A DNA stretch of 52,949 nt from Winogradskya consettensis (GTDB lineage: Bacteria; Actinomycetota; Actinomycetes; Mycobacteriales; Micromonosporaceae): contig NZ_BOQP01000009.1 of the NCBI RefSeq assembly GCF_018332715.1, positions 1 through 52,949 on the forward strand. The letters run 5' to 3'. The position numbers and the translations under genes are program-made. This document shows positions 1-8,696 of the stretch, in pieces (the stretch's first letter is position 1; each line of letters begins with the position of its first letter). Below the pieces are notes generated by a model. The model saw only the letters and a list, made by a program, of their open reading frames with translations. It made no database searches and was not told the origin of the DNA.

Positions 1-1
1 G

Positions 2-37
2 ACCAAGCTGCGCACCCAGCTGCGCAGCGCTCTCTAA
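2..37 (+). CDS. 3' end of an upstream gene (partial)
   Basis: The first bases read in frame as TKLRTQLRSAL followed by TAA at 35-37, which looks like the C-terminal helix of a protein that begins before the window. The 11 residues are too few to assign a family. The next gene starts 32 bases further on in the same direction. Confidence 0.4.
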   Translation, partial: TKLRTQLRSAL

Positions 38-69
38 CCGCGTCGCGCGGCGATCCCGCGCCGGGCACA

Positions 70-594
70 ATGTGGCGCGTGGCAGAGACTTTGCTGTTCC
101 TCGATGTCGACGGCCCGCTCAACCCGTATGCCGGCAAGCCGACGCAGCGCCCCGAGGGCTACCTGACCCATCGCATCCGCCCCGCGTCCTGGGTGGACGA
201 AACACTCTCGCATCGCCGGACGCTGCGACTGTGGCTGCATCCCGGGCACGGCGAGCGGCTGCTTGCCCTGCCGTACCGCATCGTCTGGGCCACGACCTGG
301 GGTGCCGAGGCCAACGAGTGGATCAGCCCCCGCGTCGGCCTGCCCACCGACCTGCCGGTCGCGGCCGTCCCGGACAAGAATGCGACTGGTACGGACGGAG
401 TGCACTCGAAGACCCGCCCGCTGCTCGACTACGCGGCCGGCCGCCCCTTCATCTGGGTCGACGACGAGATCACCGACGCCGACCGCCGCCATGTGGCCGC
501 CCACCACCCGGCCCGCGCACTGCTGCACCGGGTCGACGCGCGGCACGGTCTGCGTACCGACGACTTCGAAGCCCTCCGAAAGGCCGTGATCTAA
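70..594 (+). CDS. HAD-fold hydrolase-like protein
   Basis: This 174-residue protein has the HAD-type N-terminal motif FLDVDGPLNPY, with Asp12 and Asp14 placed like the nucleophile and acid/base pair of HAD phosphohydrolases. A second acidic cluster, WVDDEI, near residue 135 corresponds to the HAD metal-binding motif. The layout resembles the small actinobacterial HAD domains related to those in RNA-repair proteins; the substrate is unknown. The ATG at 70 was chosen; a GTG at 79 would still keep the first motif. Its stop overlaps the 3' end of the opposing ATPase remnant by 4 bases. Confidence 0.75.
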   Translation: MWRVAETLLFLDVDGPLNPYAGKPTQRPEGYLTHRIRPASWVDETLSHRRTLRLWLHPGHGERLLALPYRIVWATTWGAEANEWISPRVGLPTDLPVAAVPDKNATGTDGVHSKTRPLLDYAAGRPFIWVDDEITDADRRHVAAHHPARALLHRVDARHGLRTDDFEALRKAVI

Positions 595-1610
595 CGGCCA
601 GGAGCCGCCACCTGCCAGAGCGCACTGACGGGCACAGCCCGAAGCCTTTCGCCGAACGGAAGCGTGGCCGTCCCGGTGTACAGCACGACGCCCACGACAA
701 AATCATCACCCAGCCGATCAGCCAACCGCCGCAGCCCCCGGAAATCGTCAGGTCCCACCGTGGATGCGGCCTTGACCTCGACGCCGACGACTTTGCCCTG
801 ACGGTTCTCGAGAACGGCGTCAACCTCGTACTGGCCCTGGTCGCGGTAGTGGTACAGGTCGGCGAGCTGGTCGGACCAGGTAAGTTGCCGAGCCAGCTCG
901 GAGAGCACAAACGACTCGAGCAACGGACCGAACGGTGCGCCGGACCGAAGCAGGCCGCGCGCATCAGCCGCGACCTCGTTCGCAGCGATGCCCGAATCGA
1001 CGAAGACAAGCCTGGGCGACGCGGTGGCGCGGGTGCCCAGATTGCGGGACCAGCCAGGTATGCGCTTCACGAGAAATATCTCCTCGAGCGCTTTCAGATA
1101 CCGCGCGATCGTCGGCCGGCTCAACCCGAGCGATTGGACGTAAGCGTCGAAGAACCGCCCGCGACGACGTGGATCGTCCCGGGAGACCGCTTCCGGTAGG
1201 CCACCCCGCACGATCCGGGTGGCGTAGTCGGCCCGCGGCACGGTCGACTCATGCCGTAGATCCGGCCCGAGCGTGAACATGGCGTCGACGAAGCCGTCCG
1301 GGCCGCCGTCGATCTCGCCCTGGGAGAACGGCCACAGCTCTACCGTTTCCATCCGGCCGGGAAGCGCATCGGGGGCAGCTGCCATACCGAACAGGCGCGA
1401 GGACCCGGTCAGCAGGTATCGGCCCGGACGCTGATCCTCGTCGACAGACGCTTTGATGGCGAGCAGCAGATCGGGCGCACGCTGAATTTCGTCGATCACC
1501 AACAAGTGGGGCAGGTCGACAAAGCCGACAGGGTCGGCCAGGGCCGCGGCGCGGTCCTGGGCCCTGTCCAAGTCGCGGCGTTCGGCAAGGTGATTTTCGA
1601 ATTGCAGGGC
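591..1610 (-). pseudogene. DUF4143-type AAA ATPase, 5'-truncated and internally deleted
   Basis: The reading frame matches the family of AAA ATPases with a C-terminal DUF4143 nuclease-like domain. It retains the Walker B region (VIDEIQRAPDLL), LLTGSSRLF, the GRMETVELWPFSQGE block and the C-terminal domain (HYRDQGQYEVDAVLE, GVEVKAAS). The N-terminal segment with the P-loop is missing: similarity begins only at the LDRAQDRAAALADPVGF region near 1575. From family knowledge, about 50 residues also appear to be missing between FFDAYVQ and SLGLSRPTIARYL, where the helical linker and winged-helix entry should be, yet the frame continues. Without a P-loop it cannot hydrolyse ATP. No convincing start codon or ribosome site is present. 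The break coincides with three 23-bp-period repeats. Confidence 0.75.
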
Positions 1611-1656
1611 TCCGGGCTTTCGTTTTGCAGGGCATGTGATGTTCGATCTGCAGGAT
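1596..1656. repeat. Three direct repeats of 23-bp period at the ATPase truncation point
   Basis: Three related 15-mers lie exactly 23 bases apart: TTCGAATTGCAGGGC (1596-1610), TTCGTTTTGCAGGGC (1619-1633) and TTCGATCTGCAGGAT (1642-1656). On the other strand they read as CTGCA-N3-CGAA blocks. Multiple short terminal repeats of this style occur at ends of IS21-family elements, so this may be the relic of an insertion-sequence end. No transposase remains next to it. Confidence 0.55.
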
Positions 1657-1681
1657 GCCGGGCGAGCTGTTGGCGCGGCTG

Positions 1682-1696
1682 GGGCAGCTGCTGCCC
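1682..1696. other. Short perfect inverted repeat downstream of the sigma-factor partner gene
   Basis: GGGCAGC-T-GCTGCCC sits just after the stop codon of the minus-strand gene ending at 1700. The one-base loop means the stem would open to a larger loop in RNA. It could contribute to termination, but no T-run follows. Confidence 0.3.
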
Positions 1697-1699
1697 GGG

Positions 1700-2389
1700 T
1701 CAGGAGATGGCGGGGTCGGCGGGGCCCCGGTCGTGGAGTTCGTAGGTGGTGGTGAGGGATTCGGGGAGGTCGGGGACCAGTGCGTTGGTGCCGTCGATGA
1801 CCTGGATGTAGTGCTCGTCCTGGAACAGGGAGCAGGTGCCGTCGGCGGTTCTGCCGAGGATGAAGAGCTGGGTGGGCAGGGTGGGGTCGCAGACGCGGCC
1901 GCGGACCGTGCCCGGGGCTTTGTCGTGGACGGTGGTCATGCAGACCTGGCTCGTGCCGTGGAGAGCGCCGAGGACGATCTGGTACTTGTCGCCGCGGGGG
2001 CGCAGGATCCACCGGGAGCGGTCGCCCGGGTCGGTGTCGGTGGTGGCTTTGACCTGGTCGTCGTCGCCGCGGCCGAGGGCGAGCACCGCGCCGTTCATGC
2101 CGGCCACCTCGATGCTGACCTGGCGCTTACCGTTGAGGATGGTCGCGGGCGCGGTGGCCGAGGGTGACGGGGGCGTGGGCGCGGCGACGGGGGGCGGAGC
2201 CGGGGACCGGGTCTGCAGGAAGGCGGCGCCGCCGGCTACGGCCAGGACGGCGAGGCCCGCGGAGGCGATGACGGTGCGGCGGTGGCGGCGGCGGTCGCTG
2301 CGTACGCGCAAGGTCTCGGCCGGGGGGAGTTTCGCCGCATGCTTGCCGCGCCCGGCGAGGGTGGTGAGGTCGTCGTGCAGGTCAGGCAT
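1700..2389 (-). CDS. Membrane-anchored partner of the SigE-type sigma factor, with possible beta-trefoil domain
   Basis: This 229-residue protein has a charged cytoplasmic N-terminus of about 38 residues, one transmembrane helix (about 39-60, TVIASAGLAVLAVAGGAAFL), a Pro/Ser/Ala-rich linker and an extracytoplasmic domain. The outer domain contains RWILRPRGDKYQIVLG followed by Cys-containing segments, reminiscent of ricin-type beta-trefoil repeats. Its start overlaps the end of the sigma-factor gene by 8 bases, so the two are translationally coupled. That arrangement is typical of an anti-sigma or sensor partner of SigE-type sigma factors. No recognised zinc anti-sigma motif is visible, so the anti-sigma role is inferred from context only. 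Confidence 0.7.
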   Translation of the reverse strand: MPDLHDDLTTLAGRGKHAAKLPPAETLRVRSDRRRHRRTVIASAGLAVLAVAGGAAFLQTRSPAPPPVAAPTPPSPSATAPATILNGKRQVSIEVAGMNGAVLALGRGDDDQVKATTDTDPGDRSRWILRPRGDKYQIVLGALHGTSQVCMTTVHDKAPGTVRGRVCDPTLPTQLFILGRTADGTCSLFQDEHYIQVIDGTNALVPDLPESLTTTYELHDRGPADPAIS

Positions 2390-2888
2390 GGTTCTTCTCT
2401 TCCTGGGGGAGGTCGGTGGGTGCCAGCAGGGCGGCCATCGTCCGGCGGCCGCGGACCAGGTACGACTTGACCGTGCCGACGGGGGTGTTCATCTCGGCTG
2501 CCACCTCGGCGACGGTGAGGTCGTTCAGGTGGTGCAGCACCACGGCGCGGCGTTGGTGGGGGTGCAGGTGGCGCAGGGCCTGCAGGAGGGCGACGTGGTC
2601 CTCGCTGAGACCGGGGACGGGCTGGTCGACGGCTTCGCGGCGGTGGGCGCGGAGCCGGTTGACCGTCTTGCGCCAGCTGCTCACGGCGATGCGGGACGCG
2701 ACCCGGCGTACCCAGGCCTCCGGGCTGTCCGCGTCCCGGACCGCGGGCCAGCGCTGCCAGGCGCGCATGAAGGCCTCGGCGACCGCGTCCTCGGCCTCGC
2801 TACGGCTGCCGGTCAGCGCGTAGACGTGGCCGACGACGTTGCCGGCCGAGGCCGCGTAGAAGGCGTCGAACTCCTCGGCGTCACGCAT
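2382..2888 (-). CDS. SigE-family RNA polymerase sigma factor (ECF type)
   Basis: This 168-residue protein has only sigma regions 2 and 4. Region 2 begins with DAFYAASAGNVVGHVYALTG and contains the core-binding stretch AEDAVAEAFMRAWQRW. Region 4 ends in the helix-turn-helix LTVAEVAAEMNTPVGTVKSYLVRGRR. The length and these motifs match the SigE subgroup common in Actinoplanes and Streptomyces. It would direct RNA polymerase to a small regulon, probably in response to an envelope signal relayed by the coupled membrane protein downstream. The start at 2888 gives a full region 2. Confidence 0.88.
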   Translation of the reverse strand: MRDAEEFDAFYAASAGNVVGHVYALTGSRSEAEDAVAEAFMRAWQRWPAVRDADSPEAWVRRVASRIAVSSWRKTVNRLRAHRREAVDQPVPGLSEDHVALLQALRHLHPHQRRAVVLHHLNDLTVAEVAAEMNTPVGTVKSYLVRGRRTMAALLAPTDLPQEEKNHA

Positions 2889-3062
2889 CTGACCCGTTCC
2901 CTCCGGCGTTGTGGACCGTGATCATGTGGACCTGACGCCTGCGCGGCGTACGCGGTTGCAGGCGGTGCTGTGATCGGCAACACATAGACAGTGCTCAACC
3001 GGTACGGCGGCCCACGCGTCATCGTGGCGCCCCGGGACATTCCCGTGGGCGGAGAGGACGAT

Positions 3063-6000
3063 GTGCGACGACGCACCCTGACGGCCGGCGTGCTGGCGGC
3101 CGTGCTGGTGACGGCAGTCCCGGCGGTCCAACGAGCGGAAGCACAGGAAAGCAAGCGGGGACAGGGCGGGGACACGAGCTTCACCCTGATCACCGGTGAC
3201 CGGGTGACGGTGGGTGCGGACGGGCAGCCCGTGATCGAGCGGGGGCCGGGTCGCGCGGGCATGACGTTCGTGAGCAGCCGGGAGGGCGGTCACCGGTTCG
3301 TCGTGCCGGCCGACGCGCTGCCCCTGCTCCGTGACGGGCGGCTGGATCGGCGGCTGTTCGACCTCACCACGCTGGGCGAGTTCGGGTACGACGACCGGGC
3401 CGCCGCGTTGCCGCTGCTGGTCGCGTACCCGGAAGGAAAAATGCCGGAAGCCCTCGGCGCGGCACGGAGGCTTCCCGCCATCGGCGCCGCGGCCGTCAGC
3501 GCGGAGAAGGCCGGCCGGACCGCGCTCTGGACGACGCTGGCAGGCATGACCCACGTCTGGCTGGACGGCAAGCGCAAGGTCTCGCTGGACCGCAGCGTCC
3601 CCCGGATCGGCGCCCCGGCGGCGTGGCAGGCGGGCTTCGACGGCACCGGCGTGACCGTCGGTGTGCTGGACTCCGGGATCGACGCCACCCACCCCGACTT
3701 CGCGGGGCACATCGCGGTGGCCGAGGACTTCACCGGTACGGGTATCGCCGACACGGTCGGGCACGGCACCCACGTGGCGTCGACCATCGCGGGGAACGGC
3801 GGCACGTACCGCGGCGTGGCGCCCGGCGCGAAGCTGGCCGTCGGGAAGGTCTGCGCGGACGAGGAGTGCCAGGACTCCGCGATCATCGCCGGCATGCAGT
3901 GGGCCGCGCCCCGGGCGAAGGTCGTCAACCTCAGCCTCGGCGCCGACGACACGCCGGGCCTCGACCCGCTCGAAACGGCAGTTCAAGGGCTGAGCGCACA
4001 GTACGGAACCCTGTTCGTCATCGCCGCGGGCAACGAGGGCAAGCCGAGGACGGTGTCGTCGCCGGCCTCCGCGGACGACGCCCTCGCCGTGGCCGCGGTG
4101 GACGCCGACGACAACCGCGCGTACTTCTCCAGCCAGGGCCCGCGGATCGGGGACAACCACATCAAACCGGAGATCAGCGCGCCCGGTGTCGACATCACCG
4201 CCGCCGCGCCGGGCGGGGGCTACGCCACGATGTCCGGCACGTCGATGGCGACCCCGCACGTCGCCGGGTCCGCGGCGATTCTCGCGCAGCAGCATCCGGA
4301 CTGGTCCGGCACGCAGCTCAAGGCCGCGCTGATGGGCTCGGCGGTCACGAAGCCGGGCGAGCTCTACCAGCAGGGTGCGGGCCGGGTCGACATCGGCAGG
4401 GCGGTCGCGCAACCGGTCGCCGCCGACGTCGCGGACATCGACTTCCCGGTGCAGCGCTGGCCGCACGGCGACGACACGCCGGTCACCCGGACGGTGGGTT
4501 ACCTCAACTCGGGCGGTACGCCGGTGACCCTCGCCCTGTCCACCGGGACGTCGCCGAACGTCACGGTCAGCCCGGCCACGCTGGTCGTGCCCGCCGGGGG
4601 ACGCGCCGGGGTCACGCTGACCGTGGACACCCGGGTGGAAGCGCCGGACGGGCTCGAGACCGGGGCGCTGAACGCGACAGGACCGGGAGATCTGCGGATC
4701 AGTACGCCGTACGCGCTGAACCGTGAGATCGAGTCCTATGACGTCACGGTGCCCACGACCGGCCGCGACGGGAAACCGGCCACGGTCGCCGAGACGGTTG
4801 CCGCGAACCTGAGCACCGGCGAGTTCACCACACCCGACGCCGGCGTCATGCGGCTCGCCAAGGGCCGGTACGCGTTGTACAGCACGATCCACGACGGCGA
4901 CGTCACGACGCTGCTCGCCCAGCCCGTCCTGGACGTGCACGGTCCGGTCACCGAGGCGCTCGACGCGCGTACCGCGAAGCCGATCACGATCAGCGTCCCG
5001 GAGAAGGACGCGGCGCCCGTCGCGATCAACGTCAGCGCCAACTGGGACGACGGCATCAGGTACCCGGGCGTCCAGCTGAGCGCCGGCACGTTCGCGCAGG
5101 TCTACCTCGGGCGGATCGGCCCGCGGACCGAAGCCCCCGAGTTCAGTGCCACTCTCGGCATCGGGCTCGCCCGCCCGGGGCGGGACAGGACGTTCCGCAA
5201 CAGCCCCTACTCGTACGACCTCGCGTACGTCCTCACCGGCGACATGTTCACCGGACTGACGAAGAAACCGGGTCCCCGCACCCTCGCCACGGTCCACGCC
5301 ACCTATCGCAAGCAGACGTCGACGGCGACCGGCACCCGGTTCCATCGCGCGGCGGTGCCCGGCGGGCCCGGCCCGATCGGCGCGAGCACGGCCTTCGACC
5401 TGCCGTTCCACGCCACCGAGTACTACAACACCGACGGCGGGCTGGTGTGGACGACCACGTTCCTCGACGGCGACAACAGCACCGTCTCCGACGACACGTA
5501 CCAGGCAGGGAAGGCGTACACCCGGACCTGGAACAACGCGCCGTTCGGACCCGGCACCGCGCCCGGGTGGGCGACCCGCGACGGTGACGTCATCGCCGTG
5601 CAGCCGCCGCTGTTCACCGACGCGTCGGGGCGCCCGGCGTCCCGCGACGACCTGCCGGTGCATTTCCGGCTGCTGCGCGACGGCGTCGTGGTGGGGGAGT
5701 CGAACGAGCTGCCGTTCGCGGAGTTCGAGGTGCCGGCCGGGCGGGCCGCCTACCGGCTGGAGGCGACCGTCACCCGCGGTGCCCCGGACACGCTGTCGTC
5801 GTCGGTCGCCGCGGTGTGGACTTTCACATCCGCACGTACCGATGAGGTGGTGGATCTGCCGTTGGTCACGCCGTCCGTCGCGCCGCGACTGGACGACACC
5901 AACACCGCCCGGGCAGGGAGCACTCTCGCCGTCCCGGTCGAGGCGGCCACCCGGGTGTCGGTGTCCTTCGACGACGGGAGGACGTGGATCGCGGTGCCGG

Positions 6001-6113
6001 TGGCCCGGGGGATCGCCACGATCACCCATCCCCGGCGGGCCGGGTTCGTGTCGCTGCGCCTCACCGCGGACGGCGCGACGGTGACGTTACTTAGGGCGTA
6101 CCGGATGGCGTGA
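3063..6113 (+). CDS. Secreted subtilisin-like (S8) serine protease
   Basis: The GTG at 3063 was chosen because GGAGAGG lies just upstream and a clean signal peptide follows (RRRTLTAGVLAAVLVTAV, cleavage near AEA). The product is 1016 residues. The S8 catalytic triad is complete: Asp203 in VLDSGIDATHPDF, His234 in GHGTHVAST and Ser394 in GTSMATPHVAG. Residues 30-180 form a propeptide-like region. Everything after about residue 430 is a long beta-rich C-terminal region without recognised catalytic motifs, probably several immunoglobulin-like domains. It is likely an extracellular protease of 100 kDa class. The 3' end overlaps the opposing lipoprotein gene by 27 bases. Confidence 0.92.
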   Translation: MRRRTLTAGVLAAVLVTAVPAVQRAEAQESKRGQGGDTSFTLITGDRVTVGADGQPVIERGPGRAGMTFVSSREGGHRFVVPADALPLLRDGRLDRRLFDLTTLGEFGYDDRAAALPLLVAYPEGKMPEALGAARRLPAIGAAAVSAEKAGRTALWTTLAGMTHVWLDGKRKVSLDRSVPRIGAPAAWQAGFDGTGVTVGVLDSGIDATHPDFAGHIAVAEDFTGTGIADTVGHGTHVASTIAGNGGTYRGVAPGAKLAVGKVCADEECQDSAIIAGMQWAAPRAKVVNLSLGADDTPGLDPLETAVQGLSAQYGTLFVIAAGNEGKPRTVSSPASADDALAVAAVDADDNRAYFSSQGPRIGDNHIKPEISAPGVDITAAAPGGGYATMSGTSMATPHVAGSAAILAQQHPDWSGTQLKAALMGSAVTKPGELYQQGAGRVDIGRAVAQPVAADVADIDFPVQRWPHGDDTPVTRTVGYLNSGGTPVTLALSTGTSPNVTVSPATLVVPAGGRAGVTLTVDTRVEAPDGLETGALNATGPGDLRISTPYALNREIESYDVTVPTTGRDGKPATVAETVAANLSTGEFTTPDAGVMRLAKGRYALYSTIHDGDVTTLLAQPVLDVHGPVTEALDARTAKPITISVPEKDAAPVAINVSANWDDGIRYPGVQLSAGTFAQVYLGRIGPRTEAPEFSATLGIGLARPGRDRTFRNSPYSYDLAYVLTGDMFTGLTKKPGPRTLATVHATYRKQTSTATGTRFHRAAVPGGPGPIGASTAFDLPFHATEYYNTDGGLVWTTTFLDGDNSTVSDDTYQAGKAYTRTWNNAPFGPGTAPGWATRDGDVIAVQPPLFTDASGRPASRDDLPVHFRLLRDGVVVGESNELPFAEFEVPAGRAAYRLEATVTRGAPDTLSSSVAAVWTFTSARTDEVVDLPLVTPSVAPRLDDTNTARAGSTLAVPVEAATRVSVSFDDGRTWIAVPVARGIATITHPRRAGFVSLRLTADGATVTLLRAYRMA

Positions 6114-6833
6114 CGGGCGTGCCGGGAGTGCCGGGCCCGAGGCCGAGGGGGACACCTCCGGCCCGGGCTCGGCCAGGGCGACGGTGACCGAGCCGACGCC
6201 GGTCTGGGCGTCGAGGGTGTTGCGTGCGTCGAGGATGTTGAAGACGGTGCTCGTGACCGTGCCGCCGGCGGCGCTGAGGGCGGTGACCTCGTACTGGCCG
6301 GGCGGGACGGTCACATCGACGTCGCCGGTGGCGGACTTCGCGCTCACGTTGGCGACCTCGGTCAGGGCGACCGTGACGTCGCCGTGGTCGGAGCGGGCGC
6401 GGACGCCGCCGGTTGCGCCGGTGATGGTGATGTTGCCGGCGGAGACACCCACGTCGGCGCTGCCGACACCCTCGAGGGTGAGATCGTTGGCGGTGATCCC
6501 GCCGCTGACGGCCACCCCGGCGGGTGCCTCGATCGAGTAGTCCTGGTCGCAGCGCAGGCCGCAGCTGGTGTTGATCAGCAGCACGCGGCCGTCCACGCGG
6601 TAGAACTTTCCCGGGTCGGACTTCGCGGTGGTGGTCCGGCGGATCGTGGTCGCGGCGTTCGGCGTGGTGCGCACGGTGACCTTCCCGTTGCCGCCCTCGA
6701 GCACGATCTGGGTGATCCAGTCCTGCACGGTGGTGTCATAGGTGTGCGCCGAGCCGCCGCCTCCGCAGCCCGCCAGCACCGCTCCCGCCACCATCGCCGT
6801 GACTACCGGCCCCGCGCCCCGTCCCCGGTTCAT
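6087..6833 (-). CDS. Lipoprotein with DUF4097-like beta-helical domain
   Basis: The 248-residue product starts with a lipoprotein signal (VTAMVAGAVLAGCGGGG), with Cys in a lipobox at about residue 24, so it should be anchored to the outer face of the membrane. The remainder is a repeating beta pattern (GGITANDLTLEGVGSADVGV, SDHGDVTVALTEVANVSAKS, GDVDVTVPPGQYEVTA) typical of DUF4097/DUF4098 adhesin-like putative stalk domains. The function is unknown. The ATG at 6833 was chosen because it precedes the signal sequence directly. The gene is convergent with the subtilase. Confidence 0.8.
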   Translation of the reverse strand: MNRGRGAGPVVTAMVAGAVLAGCGGGGSAHTYDTTVQDWITQIVLEGGNGKVTVRTTPNAATTIRRTTTAKSDPGKFYRVDGRVLLINTSCGLRCDQDYSIEAPAGVAVSGGITANDLTLEGVGSADVGVSAGNITITGATGGVRARSDHGDVTVALTEVANVSAKSATGDVDVTVPPGQYEVTALSAAGGTVTSTVFNILDARNTLDAQTGVGSVTVALAEPGPEVSPSASGPALPARPSRHPVRPK

Positions 6834-6955
6834 GCGCAGAAGATTAGCGGCCTCGCGCCGCCCGCATCGGGCGGGAGTGGGATGGGAGGTCGCGGCCGTT
6901 CGATGCGGCCCGCGTGGTGTGAGCGCTGCGGGCACGGTTGGCGTACATGGAAGAA

Positions 6956-6980
6956 GCGCCGCCCCCGACGGAGGCGGCGC
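6956..6980 (-). terminator. Hairpin terminator after the stress-protein gene
   Basis: A perfect 8-bp GC stem (GCGCCGCC / GGCGGCGC) with a 9-base loop lies 14 bases downstream of the minus-strand stop at 6995. In the direction of transcription it is followed by TTCTT. Confidence 0.6.
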
Positions 6981-6994
6981 CGGAAATGCCAGGG

Positions 6995-7570
6995 TCAGCT
7001 GGCGCCGCTGTTGTTCCAGTTGAGACGGGTGAGCAGGGCGCGGCCCTCGTCGGCGACCTCGGCATCCGCGGTGACGGCGTACTGGGCGGCCTGCAGGGAG
7101 CTGCGGGAGGTGAAGTCGCGGCGGCCGCCGGTCATGGCCTGGGCGATCGCGCCGAAGACGGCGCCCCAGACGGCGCCGATGAGCAGGCCCAGGAAGATGA
7201 CGCCGTACCAGTTGGCGTTGCCGAAGATGCCGAAGAAGAGGCCGATGAACAGGCCGAACCACGCGCCGCTGGCCGCGCCGGCGCCGGCCGCGCGCAGGGT
7301 GGTCATGCGGCCGAGGACGTTCTCGACCAGGCGCAGGTCGGTGCCGATGATGGCGGTGCGCTCGACCGGGAACTTGTTGTCGGACAGGTAGTCGACCGCC
7401 TGCTGGGCGAGGGCGTAGTCGGCGTACGTGCCGATGGTGAGCGACGGGCCGGTCCGGTCCGCGCCCGCCTGGGCCAGGGGGTCGGCGGCGGGGAGGACCG
7501 GGACGCCGGCCGGGCCCGGGGGGACGGCGCCGGCGGTGGGTTCGGTCGCGGGGGAAGTCGGGGTGGTCAT
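6995..7570 (-). CDS. General stress protein (YflT-like domain) with glycine-rich membrane segment
   Basis: This 191-residue protein has a low-complexity N-terminus. It then has a domain beginning LTIGTYADYALAQQAVDYLS, with FPVERTAIIGTDL, as in YflT/general stress family proteins of actinobacteria. A hydrophobic double-helix segment (about residues 98-145, GLFIGLFFGIFGNANWYGVIF) probably inserts in the membrane. The ATG at 7570 overlaps the stop of the upstream PAP2 gene as ATGA, so the two are translationally coupled. The biochemical role is unknown. Confidence 0.85.
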   Translation of the reverse strand: MTTPTSPATEPTAGAVPPGPAGVPVLPAADPLAQAGADRTGPSLTIGTYADYALAQQAVDYLSDNKFPVERTAIIGTDLRLVENVLGRMTTLRAAGAGAASGAWFGLFIGLFFGIFGNANWYGVIFLGLLIGAVWGAVFGAIAQAMTGGRRDFTSRSSLQAAQYAVTADAEVADEGRALLTRLNWNNSGAS

Positions 7571-8490
7571 GGGGTGCCTCCTGCGAAGGGCGATTCGGGC
7601 TGGGGCGCGGGGGTGGGGCGGTCGCCTGCTGCCAGACGTACCCAGATGGCGAAGGTTGCAGCGACCACTGTGGTGACCGCCGCAATTCCGGCGGCGAAGA
7701 CGTAGCGTCCGGAGACGAGGTCCGGGGTGAGGTGCTCGCCGAGGGCGAGGGCGCTGAAGCCGACGACGGCCGCGACGGCGCTGAGGGCGCCGACGACGCC
7801 GAAGATCCACATGGCGATGCGGTTGGGGCGGGCGGTGACGCCGGTGATGCGTACGCGGCCGAGGCGAACGACCGCCGAGGCGAGCGCGCTCCAGGCCAGC
7901 ACCACGAACAGGGCCGCGACGGTGTCACTGGGGCGGTGCCATTCCGCCCAGACCGTGGCGACGGCGATGGTGGTCGTGTACGCGGCCCCGATCATCGCGA
8001 CGGTGCCCCGGATGGCGTAGGGGAGTACCAGGATCAGGGCGAACGCGACGGACGCGGCGGCGGTGGTGTGCCCGCTCGGGAAGGAGTTCGGCATGCCCGT
8101 GCCGTCGAGGTCGGGGCGTTCGAGGTAGGTCTTGAGCAGCCGGGTGCTGGCGTTGGCGCCGAGCACGAGCAGCGCGGCGGCGATCGCCAGGTCCTTGCGG
8201 CGGCGGACGAAGCCGATCAGCGCGGCGGCGACGCAGATGGCCACGAGGCTGACCAGGGTCGTGCCGTTGAGGGCGCGCTGCATGACCTCGACGAAGCGGG
8301 GGTGGCTCACGTCGGCGCCACGCATGGCCAGGGTGTCCGCCTTCTGCCCGATCGTGGTGAGCACGCAGACGTAGTACGCGGCGGCGACGCCACCGGCTGC
8401 GAGCAGCGCGACGAACAGGTTCCCGAACACGCTGGTGGCACCGCGGCCTCGGGAGTCCACGGCGGGGGATGGGGCGGCCACGGCCGTCAT
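7567..8490 (-). CDS. PAP2-family membrane phosphatase
   Basis: This 307-residue polytopic membrane protein carries the three PAP2 signature motifs: KTYLERPD (KX6RP-like), PSGH in NSFPSGHTTAAAS, and the third-motif region AEWHRPSDT with its His and Asp. Such enzymes dephosphorylate lipid phosphates such as undecaprenyl pyrophosphate or phosphatidate at the membrane. About six or more transmembrane helices are visible. It is the first gene of a coupled pair with the stress protein. The substrate cannot be told from the sequence. Confidence 0.87.
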   Translation of the reverse strand: MTAVAAPSPAVDSRGRGATSVFGNLFVALLAAGGVAAAYYVCVLTTIGQKADTLAMRGADVSHPRFVEVMQRALNGTTLVSLVAICVAAALIGFVRRRKDLAIAAALLVLGANASTRLLKTYLERPDLDGTGMPNSFPSGHTTAAASVAFALILVLPYAIRGTVAMIGAAYTTTIAVATVWAEWHRPSDTVAALFVVLAWSALASAVVRLGRVRITGVTARPNRIAMWIFGVVGALSAVAAVVGFSALALGEHLTPDLVSGRYVFAAGIAAVTTVVAATFAIWVRLAAGDRPTPAPQPESPFAGGTP

Positions 8491-8696
8491 CGGGGGGTCC
8501 TCCTGGGGGGTGAGGTGGGCGGCTCAGCTTTGCCCATACCGCCAGGGTTTCAACCGCCCGGAATATAGCCCTGTCACCCGGCGGGGGACGTGGCAACCCG
8601 ACTGCACCCCGCATCGCTCTCGGGCGGCAACGGCGCACCGAGACCTTCGAACAGAGCCGAGGCACGGATGCCGACGCCGCGATCGAGGGGATGTCC

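Noticed and set aside
72..1199. Plus-strand frame over the HAD gene and ATPase remnant
   Set aside because: It lies across two better-supported genes and encodes a low-complexity Arg/Pro-rich product.
2922..6029. Long open frame on the minus strand opposite the subtilase
   Set aside because: Its composition is Arg/Gly/Asp-rich without motifs; the plus strand encodes a complete S8 protease with a catalytic triad. It is a high-GC shadow.
8500..8696. FliA-type developmental promoter before gsmA
   Set aside because: I searched for a CTCA and GCCGATAA-like pair at suitable spacing and found no convincing match.
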